Of a DNA stretch of 64,000 nt, positions 50,916 through 58,070 are shown piece by piece. Each line of letters begins with the position of its first letter. Within the stretch, counting starts at the first letter, position 1. Below the pieces are notes generated by a model. That model did not search any database. It was not told the origin of the DNA and saw only the letters and a list, made by a program, of their open reading frames with translations. Source of the DNA: Nonomuraea thailandensis (lineage in GTDB: Bacteria > Actinomycetota > Actinomycetes > Streptosporangiales > Streptosporangiaceae); the NCBI RefSeq assembly GCF_024172165.1, contig NZ_JAMZEB010000002.1:11863501-11927500 (forward strand), given 5' to 3'. Position numbers and translations under genes: made by a program.

Positions 50916-51661
50916 GACGGTTGCAGGGGCTGATCGGGGTCGTCGCGCTCGTCGCGATCTGGTGGCTGCTGGCGGTGACGGTGTTCGCCGACGGCGGCGC
51001 GGTGCCCACCCCGGTCGCGGTGCTGCGGTCGATGGGCTCCGACGGCATGGCCTTCTACGGCCCCAACGCCTCGGCCACGCTGTCCGCCGCCGTCCAGGGC
51101 TTCCTGTGGGGCAACGGCCTGGCCATCGGCGTGGCGCTGCTGGTGCTGCTCGTGCCCCGGCTCGAAGCGGTCGCCACGCAGCTCGCGGTGATCAGCTACT
51201 GCATCCCGCTGCTGGCCATCGGGCCGATCGTGCTGGTCGTCTTCGGCGGCGAGGCGACCGTGGTGTTCCTGGCGGCCATCTCGGTCTTCTTCACCACGCT
51301 CATCGGCGCCCTGCTCGGGCTGCGCTCCGCCGACCGGGTCAGCCTCGACCTCGTCACCGTGTACGGCGGCGGCCGCCTGGCCAGGCTCCGCTACGTGCAG
51401 GTCGTCTCAGCCCTGCCGGGCACGTTCGCCGGCCTGAAGATCTCGGCCCCGTCGGCGCTGCTCGGCGCCATCATCGGCGAGTACCTCGGCAGCAACGATC
51501 AGGGGCTCGGCGTGTCCCTGATGATCTCCCAGCAGCAGTTCCAGGTGCCGCGCACCTGGGGGCTCGCGCTGGTGTCCGGCCTGATCGCGGGCCTCGGGTA
51601 CGCGCTCGTCGCGCTCGTCGCCCGCGTGGTCACGCCCTGGTCGAGAGGGGAAGCCCAATGA
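50912..51661 (+). CDS. ABC transporter permease 1
   Basis: The 249-residue protein has about six transmembrane helices and a BPD-type permease coupling loop (TVYGGGRLARLRYVQVVSALPG, in part YGGGRLARLRYVQVV). It is the first of two permeases, so the channel is probably a heterodimer. ATGA overlap on both sides. Confidence 0.93.
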   Translation: MRRLQGLIGVVALVAIWWLLAVTVFADGGAVPTPVAVLRSMGSDGMAFYGPNASATLSAAVQGFLWGNGLAIGVALLVLLVPRLEAVATQLAVISYCIPLLAIGPIVLVVFGGEATVVFLAAISVFFTTLIGALLGLRSADRVSLDLVTVYGGGRLARLRYVQVVSALPGTFAGLKISAPSALLGAIIGEYLGSNDQGLGVSLMISQQQFQVPRTWGLALVSGLIAGLGYALVALVARVVTPWSRGEAQ

Positions 51662-52437
51662 TCGGCCGTACCGTGCTGCGGATCGTGGGGCCGCTGGCGC
51701 CCTCCGTCGTCATCGTCGTGGCCGCGTGGTGGCTGGCGCTGGAGGCGTTCGGGATCAGCCCGCTCGTCGGCAAGCGCCCGCCGCAGGTCTGGGAGTACCT
51801 GGCGTCCTCGCAGGCGCACCGGGAGGCAGTGTTCGGCGCGCTCGGGATCACGATCAGGGACGCGGCCATCGGATTCGTCGCGGGCATGGCCGCCGCGATC
51901 GCCGTCGCCGTCGCCTTCGTGCTGATGCGGACCGTCGAGCAGACGTTCATGCCGGTCGCCATGCTGCTGCGCTCGGTGCCGCTCGTGGTGATGACCCCGC
52001 TGATCACGCTGGTCTTCGGCCGCGAGCTCGCCGGCGTGGCCGTGATCGGCGGCATCGTGGTGTTCTTCCCCGCGCTGGTGAACATCGCCTTCGGCCTGCG
52101 CTCCGCCTCGCCGCAGGCCACCGACCTGATCATGGCGTACGGCGGCACCCGCCTGACCGTCCTGCGCAAGGTGGCGGTGCCCACGGCGATGCCCTCGGTG
52201 TTCGCCTCGGCCAGGATCTCCGTGCCGGCCTCCATCATCGGGGCGCTGATCGCCGAGTGGCTGGCCACCGGCGAGGGCATCGGAGCCGAGATCCTGCGGG
52301 CGATCGGCGGGTTCCGCTACGACGAGGTGTGGGCGCACATCGTGGTCGTCACGGGGGTGTCGATCCTGGCGTACGCGGTCGTCGGCGTCGTCGAGTCGCT
52401 CGTCCTGGTCCGCTTCTCGGACCGGCGGCCCCACTGA
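51658..52437 (+). CDS. ABC transporter permease 2
   Basis: The 259-residue protein has about six transmembrane helices and the coupling loop MAYGGTRLTVLRKVAVPTAMP. Second permease of the importer; ATGA start overlap with permease 1. Ends 15 bases before the BtrH-like gene, with a palindrome between. Confidence 0.93.
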   Translation: MIGRTVLRIVGPLAPSVVIVVAAWWLALEAFGISPLVGKRPPQVWEYLASSQAHREAVFGALGITIRDAAIGFVAGMAAAIAVAVAFVLMRTVEQTFMPVAMLLRSVPLVVMTPLITLVFGRELAGVAVIGGIVVFFPALVNIAFGLRSASPQATDLIMAYGGTRLTVLRKVAVPTAMPSVFASARISVPASIIGALIAEWLATGEGIGAEILRAIGGFRYDEVWAHIVVVTGVSILAYAVVGVVESLVLVRFSDRRPH

Positions 52438-52440
52438 GTT

Positions 52441-52463
52441 GCGCCTGACACCGTGTCAGGCGC
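52441..52463 (+). promoter_or_regulatory. Perfect 11-bp inverted repeat over the BtrH-like start region
   Basis: The arms are GCGCCTGACAC and GTGTCAGGCGC with a single central base. As RNA this folds as a 10-bp stem with a CCG loop. It begins 3 bases after the permease stop and contains the candidate GTG start 52453. It may be a terminator, a translation-blocking hairpin, or a DNA operator. Confidence 0.6.
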
Positions 52464-52476
52464 TTGGCTGGGCACC

Positions 52477-53409
52477 ATGCTGCCCTACACCGGATCAGGA
52501 CCCTACTGTTACGCCAACTCGCTGGCCATGATGCTCGGCCCGGCCTCGCCCCCGGCGGGGGCGATCGAGACGCTGACGGGCTCGCCGTTCGGGATGCACC
52601 TCGCCGGCGGCACCCAGCCGTTCTTCGACCCCTACGGCTGGGACCCCGAGCTCGGGCTCGACGCCGCCGTCTCGCTGCTCGGCTGGAGGTGCGAGCGCAG
52701 CCACGGGGGCACGGAGGAGGAGGCGCTGGAGCGGCTGAGGGCCGCGTGCCCGGCTCTGGTGGGGCCGGTGGACATGGGGCTGCTGCCGTACACGCCGGGC
52801 GGGGCCGGCGACCACTACGTGGTGGTGCTGGCCGTGGAGGGCGACACCGTCGTGCTGCACGACCCGCACGGGCATCCCTTCGCCACGCTGCCCGCCGCCG
52901 GCTTCCTGGCCGCCTGGCGGGCCGAGGCGGTGGAGTACCTCGACACGTCGTACGTCATGCGCGCCGGCTTCGTGCGGGTGCGCGACATCTCCGTCGAGCG
53001 GGCGTTGCGCGATTCGCTGCCCGCCGCCGCCCGGTGGCTGGAGGGGCGGGACGACCTGCCGGTGCCGCCCGGCACCCTGGGCGGGGAGAAGGCGGCGCTG
53101 CGGCTGGCCGAGCAGGTGGACGCCGGGCTCGGTGGGGCGGCGCGCGGGATGCTGGTGCACTTCGGGGTGCGGGTGGGCGCCCGGCGGCTGGCCGACGCGG
53201 CGACCTGGCTGGCGCACCTGGGGCTGGCGGAGCCGGCGGCGATCGCCTGGGAACAGGCGCGGGTGCTCGGCGGGCTGCAACTTCCGCTGGTCACGGGCGA
53301 CGACGCGGCCGTGGCGGCGGGGCTGCGGCGGCTCGCACCTGGATACGGCGAGCTGCGATCCGCACTCGGTCAGCCCGGACCTGGACGTGGCCCTGGAGGC
53401 GCTGGTTAG
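52477..53409 (+). CDS. BtrH N-terminal-like (papain/C39-fold) protein
   Basis: The 310-residue protein resembles the BtrH N-terminal domain, a cysteine-peptidase-like fold: YTGSGPYCYANSLAMML carries the possible catalytic cysteine, GDHYVVVLAVEGDTVVLHDPHG the histidine and aspartate. In butirosin biosynthesis BtrH transfers an acyl group from a carrier protein. Here no carrier or cluster is present, so the job is unknown. The ATG at 52477 is preferred to GTG 52453, which lies in a palindrome. The last codons run into a 36-bp tandem repeat that reads as protein-like only in another frame, so a frameshift at the 3' end is possible. Confidence 0.75.
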   Translation: MLPYTGSGPYCYANSLAMMLGPASPPAGAIETLTGSPFGMHLAGGTQPFFDPYGWDPELGLDAAVSLLGWRCERSHGGTEEEALERLRAACPALVGPVDMGLLPYTPGGAGDHYVVVLAVEGDTVVLHDPHGHPFATLPAAGFLAAWRAEAVEYLDTSYVMRAGFVRVRDISVERALRDSLPAAARWLEGRDDLPVPPGTLGGEKAALRLAEQVDAGLGGAARGMLVHFGVRVGARRLADAATWLAHLGLAEPAAIAWEQARVLGGLQLPLVTGDDAAVAAGLRRLAPGYGELRSALGQPGPGRGPGGAG

Positions 53410-53484
53410 CGCGGACCCGGACGTGGTCCTGGAGGCGCCGGGTAGTGCGGACCCGGCCGCGGTCCTGTGTGCGGGGGGAGGCGC
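53377..53484 (+). repeat. 36-bp tandem repeat at the 3' end of the BtrH-like gene
   Basis: Three units beginning GGACC(T/C)GG start at 53377, 53413 and 53449. The first two are well conserved (GTGGNCCTGGAGGCGC), the third diverged. In the BtrH-like frame each of the first two contains TAG. In the next frame they encode SPDLDVALEALV, SADPDVVLEAPG and SADPAAVLCAGG, a 12-residue repeat. Confidence 0.85.
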
Positions 53485-53588
53485 GGCCGGGTCCGCCCGG
53501 AGGGGAGCGCATGGGCGTGCGGTGGGAACCGGCTCGGGGTGGGGCCGGTGAAAGCCCGACGCTCCCTTGGTCGGGGGAGTGATGCTCG

Positions 53589-54413
53589 CTAACGGGAGGC
53601 GAAGTCCTGTGTCCAGGTGGGGCCCTTGGCGTTGTGCCCGACCCCGATGTGGGTGAACGCGCAGTTCAGCATGTTGGCCCGGTGCCCGGGGCTGTCGAGC
53701 CAGGCCTTGACCACGGCGGCGGCGGTGGGCTGGCCCTTGGCGATGTTCTCGCCGGCCGAGCGGAAGGCGAAGCCGGTGGCCTGGATCCGCCGGCCGAACG
53801 TGCGGCCGTCGCGCGAGGTGTGCGAGAAGTAGCCGTTGCGCGCCATGTCCGCCGAGTGGCGCTCGGCGGCGAGGTGCAGCTTGGCGTCGTGGACGAGGGG
53901 GCGGCAGCCGTTCTGCGCCCTGGCGCGGTTGGTGAGGGTGACGACCGCCGTCTCGGGCGCGGAGGCGAAGCCACCGCCGGCGGCCGGGCGCCCGCACGAC
54001 AGCTTCACCGAGCGCGACTGCCCGGTGCGCCCCTGCGAGTCGAGCGCGACCGCGTAGTAGCGGCGCGGGGTGCTGCCGCAGCTCGCCTTGGCGGTGATCC
54101 GGCCGTTGCCGACGATCTGGGAGCCGCTCTTGACGACCCGGTCGGGGCCGGCCGCGGCGACCTTGATGCGGACCCTCAGCCGGGCCTGGTCGGCGCAGCC
54201 GGACCGGACGGCCGTCGCGCGCACCGTGCCCCGCACGACGGACGGCGTGAGCGCGAGCACCCGGCACGCCTGCTGGGCGGTGGCCTCTTGAGCGGTGGCC
54301 TGCTGGGCGGTCGCCTGCTGGTGGGAGGTCTGCTGGGCGGAGGCGGCGGGCGCGGGGAGGCTCAGTGCCGTCAGACATCCGACACAGGCCACCGCCTGGA
54401 GCTCTCTACGCAT
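53589..54413 (-). CDS. Secreted CAP-domain (SCP/PR-1-like) protein
   Basis: The 274-residue precursor starts MRRELQAVACVGCLTALSLP with a signal peptide ending near ASA. A short Gln-Ala-Thr repeat (QQATAQQATAQEATAQQ) follows, then a region with four cysteines, then a C-terminal CAP domain (VVTLTNRARAQNGC, LHLAAERHSADMARNGYFSHTS, RSAGENIAKGQ, AWLDSPGHRANMLNCAFTHIGVG; the motif set is complete). Bacterial CAP proteins are exported and of mostly unknown function. The ATG at 54413 has GGAGG 6 bases upstream; the longer frame start at 54470 is not used. Confidence 0.9.
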   Translation of the reverse strand: MRRELQAVACVGCLTALSLPAPAASAQQTSHQQATAQQATAQEATAQQACRVLALTPSVVRGTVRATAVRSGCADQARLRVRIKVAAAGPDRVVKSGSQIVGNGRITAKASCGSTPRRYYAVALDSQGRTGQSRSVKLSCGRPAAGGGFASAPETAVVTLTNRARAQNGCRPLVHDAKLHLAAERHSADMARNGYFSHTSRDGRTFGRRIQATGFAFRSAGENIAKGQPTAAAVVKAWLDSPGHRANMLNCAFTHIGVGHNAKGPTWTQDFASR

Positions 54414-54485
54414 ACCATCCTCCGATGAGGGGTTCGACTGTGCGTCGAACCCGCATTCTGGTCCCCCCAAGTCGGCTATGTACGG

Positions 54486-54515
54486 AAATTAGCGCCCTTA
54501 CTTGGAGCTCCAAGT
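54486..54515 (-). promoter_or_regulatory. Promoter with palindrome upstream of the CAP gene
   Basis: On the minus strand TTGGAG (54508-54513) and TAATTT (54486-54491) are spaced by 16 bases, a plausible sigma-70-type promoter. A perfect 16-base palindrome, ACTTGGAG/CTCCAAGT (54500-54515), covers the -35. A repressor or activator binding here would control the CAP gene; the start point would be near 54480. Confidence 0.5.
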
Positions 54516-54558
54516 GGCTGAATCGTGATCTCACCCATTCTGATCTCGGTAAACCACA

Positions 54559-54585
54559 GCGGCCCCCTGAGCGTCAGGGGGCCGC
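54559..54585. terminator. Terminator between CAP and DD-carboxypeptidase genes
   Basis: A perfect 12-bp stem, GCGGCCCCCTGA / TCAGGGGGCCGC, has a GCG loop, 25 bases beyond the minus-strand carboxypeptidase stop. T-run is weak, but the stem is strong. Confidence 0.75.
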
Positions 54586-54609
54586 GAGATTCTTTCCGTC
54601 AGAGGGTGG

Positions 54610-56154
54610 CTAGCATGGCGCGGGCTTGAGCCACGAGCACTCCAGGTCTCCCGTCGCGCCCGCGGTCGCGGTGCGGAGCCCGGCGGCGTCCCCCGCGGCG
54701 GCCGACCGCGAGAACTGCGCGAGCCGTACGGCGATCTTGTCCTCGATGTCCTTCGGCGAGCCCGACAGGTACTGGTTGAGCATGATCGAGAAGATCAGCG
54801 GCTCGCCGTCGGCGCTCGTGACGTAGCCGGACAGCGAGGTGACGCCGGTGAGCGAGCCGGTCTTGGCGTGCACGTTGTTCTCGGCGGGCGTGCCGCGCAT
54901 CCGGCTGCGCAGGGTGCCGCCGGTGAACCGGTCCGGGTTGCCCGCGATGGGCAGGGACTCGTACCAGGTGGAGAACCACGGCTTGGCGCGTACGGCCGAC
55001 AGGAGCTGCACGATCGAGCCCGGCGAGAAGCCGTCGCGGCGCGACAGGCCGGAGCCGTCCCGCATGTTGATCACCGTTACGCCGTTCGCCCTGGCGAAGT
55101 CGGTGCTGACCTTGAGTCCGGCCGACCAGGTGCCCTGGTCCGACACCTTGCGGCCCATGGCCTTGGTGAGGATCTCGGCGTGGATGTTGTTGCTCAGCTT
55201 CATGAACGGCACGAGCAGCTCGCCCAGCGTCATCGACTCGTGCCGGGCCAGCTCCTTGGCCCCCGAGGGCGCCGCGCCGGAGGTGGTCGGCCCGAGCACC
55301 TTGACGCCGTGCCTGGCCAGCGACTTGCGGAACAGCGAGGAGACGTAGGCCGTGGGGTCGTCCACCGCCACCCACTCCTGGTACGGGTCCGCGACCGTGC
55401 CGGTGATCACCACCGTGCGCGTGCCGTGCTGCCGCTCGATGAGCACGTCCGTCTCGGCGCCCACCGTGGCCCGGTTGACGATCTTCAGATAGTCGGTCTC
55501 GGGCGTGGTGGAGACCTTGACCTCGTCCCCGTCGGCCGCCACGGACACGATCACCGAGCCGGCGTCGTAGTCCCTGTCGGGCGAGGCCGTCAGCGCCGAG
55601 ATCGGCGCCGCGTAGTACGCGGTCTCGTCGTCCCAGGCCCAGTCGTTGCCGAGCCGCTGGGAGTCGAACCAGGTGTCGTCGGCCACCAGCTTGCCGGTGA
55701 CGACCTTGACGCCCGCCTCGGCGACCTCGGCCGCCAGCGCGTCGTAGTCCTCGGCCAGCATGGTCGGGTCGCCGGTGCCGCGCAGCACCAGGTCGCCGGT
55801 CAGCAGGGAGCCCGCCTTGCGGCCGGTGCTCAGCACGGTGGTGGGGAAGCGGTAGTCCAGGCCGAGCGTCTCCGCCGCGGCGGCCGAGGTGAACAGCTTG
55901 GTGTTGGAGGCCGGGATGAGGAGCTTGCCGGCGTCGGTGGCGTACAGCTCCTCGCCGGTCCGGGCGCTCTTGACCACGACGCCCGCCCTGGCGATCGTGA
56001 GCCGCGAGTCGCTGAGGATCTGGTTGATGTCCTGGGTCAGGTCCGCCGCGCCCACGGAGGGGTCGAGCGCGACGGCGGGAGTGGACGGTCCGGACGCCCA
56101 CGCGAGGGCCGCGACGAGCGCGCCCGCGACGAGGGAGGCTGAGGTGCGCCGCAT
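54610..56154 (-). CDS. dacB: D-alanyl-D-alanine carboxypeptidase/endopeptidase (PBP4 type)
   Basis: The 514-residue class C penicillin-binding protein has a signal peptide (MRRTSASLVAGALVAALAWA), the SxxK motif in IPASNTKLF (about residue 83), SxN in FMKLSNNIHAE, and KTG in VHAKTGSLTG. The PBP4 insert domain lies between SxxK and SxN. It trims or cleaves peptidoglycan stem peptides outside the membrane. The ATG at 56154 has TTGGAG 6-7 bases upstream; the earlier frame start at 56184 lacks one. Confidence 0.93.
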   Translation of the reverse strand: MRRTSASLVAGALVAALAWASGPSTPAVALDPSVGAADLTQDINQILSDSRLTIARAGVVVKSARTGEELYATDAGKLLIPASNTKLFTSAAAAETLGLDYRFPTTVLSTGRKAGSLLTGDLVLRGTGDPTMLAEDYDALAAEVAEAGVKVVTGKLVADDTWFDSQRLGNDWAWDDETAYYAAPISALTASPDRDYDAGSVIVSVAADGDEVKVSTTPETDYLKIVNRATVGAETDVLIERQHGTRTVVITGTVADPYQEWVAVDDPTAYVSSLFRKSLARHGVKVLGPTTSGAAPSGAKELARHESMTLGELLVPFMKLSNNIHAEILTKAMGRKVSDQGTWSAGLKVSTDFARANGVTVINMRDGSGLSRRDGFSPGSIVQLLSAVRAKPWFSTWYESLPIAGNPDRFTGGTLRSRMRGTPAENNVHAKTGSLTGVTSLSGYVTSADGEPLIFSIMLNQYLSGSPKDIEDKIAVRLAQFSRSAAAGDAAGLRTATAGATGDLECSWLKPAPC

Positions 56155-56219
56155 GGGGTCTCCAAGTCGACTGGGGGATCGCATGAGAGCATGGATCAGC
56201 GCAGTCGACCTGTAATCCG

Positions 56220-56235
56220 CAAATATCCGTATTTG
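56220..56235. promoter_or_regulatory. Inverted repeat in the dacB upstream region
   Basis: CAAATA-TCCG-TATTTG, a perfect 6-base-arm dyad in AT-rich DNA, 66 bases upstream of the dacB start and 11 bases beyond the FHA gene stop. Possible regulatory site or hairpin of the upstream gene. Confidence 0.35.
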
Positions 56236-56245
56236 TGGGGGTCCG

Positions 56246-56794
56246 TTAGGTGGGCTGCTGCGACGTCACCATGAACCCGCAGTCGCCGAACGAGACCTCG
56301 TCGCCCGACTTCACCCGGGCGGGGCCCACCAGCCGCCACCCGTTGAGCCGGGTGCCGTTCAGCGAGCCGAGATCGACCAGCATCCACCCGCCGTCGCCCT
56401 CGCGGCGCAGCTCGGCGTGGACGCGGGAGACCGTCAGGTCGGACAGTACGAGGTCGCAGGCCGATCCGCGGCCCACCACGTAACGCAGGCGCTCGTCGTC
56501 GGGCAGCGCGAGCCGGGGCAGCCGGGGCCGCCGCCAGGCGGACTGCAGCCTGGTGGTGAACTCCGAGACCGAGGAGACGGCGTCGGTCAGCCGCTGCCGG
56601 AGCGTGGGCCTGCGCGGCAGATCCGCGACGAGCTCGTCGAGCTCGCCCCTGTTGCGCGCCCGCAACGCCTGGTCGACCCGGCCCACGAAGGTGTCGTGCG
56701 AGATGCGGCCCTCCACGGCGCGTTCCCTGAGCTCGTCGATCGCACGGTCACGTTCCCCATCTGAGGCGCGAAAGGGCGGATGCGTGGAGCTCAT
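56246..56794 (-). CDS. DUF1707 and FHA domain protein
   Basis: The 182-residue protein has an N-terminal DUF1707 segment (FRASDGERDRAIDELREAVEG-like, here RASDGERDRAIDELRERAVE) and LRARNRGELDELVADLP, then a C-terminal FHA domain (YVVGRGSACDLVLSDLTVSRVHAEL, in part GRGSACDLVLSDLTVSRVHA, and GSLNGTRLNG). The FHA residues Arg, Ser, Asn that bind phosphothreonine are present. It is probably a reader of Ser/Thr kinase signalling. No kinase gene is in the window. It lies upstream of dacB on the same strand. Confidence 0.92.
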   Translation of the reverse strand: MSSTHPPFRASDGERDRAIDELRERAVEGRISHDTFVGRVDQALRARNRGELDELVADLPRRPTLRQRLTDAVSSVSEFTTRLQSAWRRPRLPRLALPDDERLRYVVGRGSACDLVLSDLTVSRVHAELRREGDGGWMLVDLGSLNGTRLNGWRLVGPARVKSGDEVSFGDCGFMVTSQQPT

Positions 56795-56857
56795 AGAGCG
56801 AGTATCGGCCTCAACTCCGGCTCGTGTCCAGAATACGCGGATCAGGTTGCCCTAGGC

Positions 56858-56881
56858 ATACTCAGTATGCATACTCAGTAT
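56858..56881 (+). promoter_or_regulatory. Two PadR operator half-sites (direct repeat of a dyad)
   Basis: ATACTCAGTAT occurs twice, 56858-56868 and 56871-56881, 13 bases apart. Each copy is itself a perfect dyad (ATACT-C-AGTAT). The second ends 2 bases before the padR ATG. This is a typical PadR-type operator arrangement; the repressor would cover promoter and start. Confidence 0.75.
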
Positions 56882-56883
56882 CC

Positions 56884-57393
56884 ATGTCGATCAGGCACGG
56901 GCTGCTGGCGTTGCTGAGCAGCGGACCGCGGTACGGCTATCAGCTACGGGTGGAGTTCGAGGCGTCCACAGGGGCGACCTGGCCGCTGAACATCGGCCAG
57001 GTCTACACGACGCTCTCCCGTCTGGAGCGCGACGGGCTCGTCGCGCCCGGCGGCGCCGACGAGCAGGGCCGCGCGGTCTACACGATCACCGAGGCCGGTC
57101 GGGATGACCTGGTGCGATGGTTCAGCACCCCTGTCGCCCAGACCGACCGGCCTCGGGACGAGCTCGCGATCAAGATCGCGATGGCCGTGGCGGGCGGCGT
57201 GGACGTCGCCGAGGTCATCCACACGCAGCGCGCCGCCACCATGCGCGCGCTGCAGGAGCTCACGAGGGCCAAGCGGGCCGCCGCCGGCGGTCTCGCGCAG
57301 CGGCTGGTCCTGGATTCGTTGATCTTCAAGGCCGAGGCGGAGCAGCGCTGGCTGGACCACTGCGAGGCCGTTTCCAAGGAGAAGAACCGATGA
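56884..57393 (+). CDS. PadR-family transcriptional regulator
   Basis: The 169-residue protein begins MSIRHGLLALLSSGPRYGYQL, followed by the winged-helix recognition region (NIGQVYTTLSRLERDGLV) and a C-terminal helical domain (about 95-165). The start directly follows two dyad operators. It overlaps the ABC ATPase gene by ATGA, so regulator, ATPase and permease form one operon. The usual role is relief of repression by a toxic compound exported by the ABC pair (inference). Confidence 0.93.
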   Translation: MSIRHGLLALLSSGPRYGYQLRVEFEASTGATWPLNIGQVYTTLSRLERDGLVAPGGADEQGRAVYTITEAGRDDLVRWFSTPVAQTDRPRDELAIKIAMAVAGGVDVAEVIHTQRAATMRALQELTRAKRAAAGGLAQRLVLDSLIFKAEAEQRWLDHCEAVSKEKNR

Positions 57394-58070
57394 GTGTGGT
57401 GGAGCTGCGGGACGTCACCCGCGAGCACGGGCAGGTGCACGCGCTGAAGGGGGTGAGCCTGGAGGTCTCGGCGGGTGAGCTGGTCGCGGTCATGGGCCCG
57501 TCGGGCTCGGGCAAGTCCACGCTGCTCAACCTGGCGGGCGGCCTCGACCGGCCCACCTCGGGCGTGGTGACGATCGAGGGCGAGGACCTGTCCCGGGTCA
57601 AGGACCTGGCAGCGCTCAGGCGCGGCCACGTCGGGTACGTCTTCCAGGACCTGAACCTGATCCCGTCCCTGACCGCCGCCGAGAACGTGATGCTGCCCAG
57701 GGAGCTCGACGGCGTGCGCGCCGGGCGGGCCCGCGCCGAGGCGCTGGCCGTGCTGGCGGAGGTGGGCGTCGAGGAGATCGCCGGCCGCTTCCCCGAGGAG
57801 CTGTCCGGCGGGCAGCGCCAGCGCGTCGCCATCGCCAGGGCGCTGGTCGGCGAGCGGCGGCTGCTGCTGGCCGACGAGCCGACCGGCGCGCTCGACACGG
57901 CGACGGGCGACGAGATCCTGGAGCTGCTGCGCGCCCGCTGCGACGCCGGCGCGGCCGTGCTGCTCGTCACCCACGAGCCGCGCTACGCCGCCTGGGCCGA
58001 CCGGGTGACCTACCTGCGCGACGGGCTCGTCGCCGAGTCGAGCGCCGTGCGGCTGGAGAGCGCCAGATGA
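57390..58070 (+). CDS. ABC transporter ATP-binding protein (MacB/LolD type)
   Basis: The 226-residue ATPase has Walker A GPSGSGKST, Q-loop FQDLNLIPSLTAAENV, signature LSGGQRQR, Walker B LLLADEPTGALD and H-loop VTHEP. It powers the FtsX-like permease encoded next. Starts within the padR stop and ends within the permease start, both ATGA. Confidence 0.95.
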   Translation: MSVVELRDVTREHGQVHALKGVSLEVSAGELVAVMGPSGSGKSTLLNLAGGLDRPTSGVVTIEGEDLSRVKDLAALRRGHVGYVFQDLNLIPSLTAAENVMLPRELDGVRAGRARAEALAVLAEVGVEEIAGRFPEELSGGQRQRVAIARALVGERRLLLADEPTGALDTATGDEILELLRARCDAGAAVLLVTHEPRYAAWADRVTYLRDGLVAESSAVRLESAR

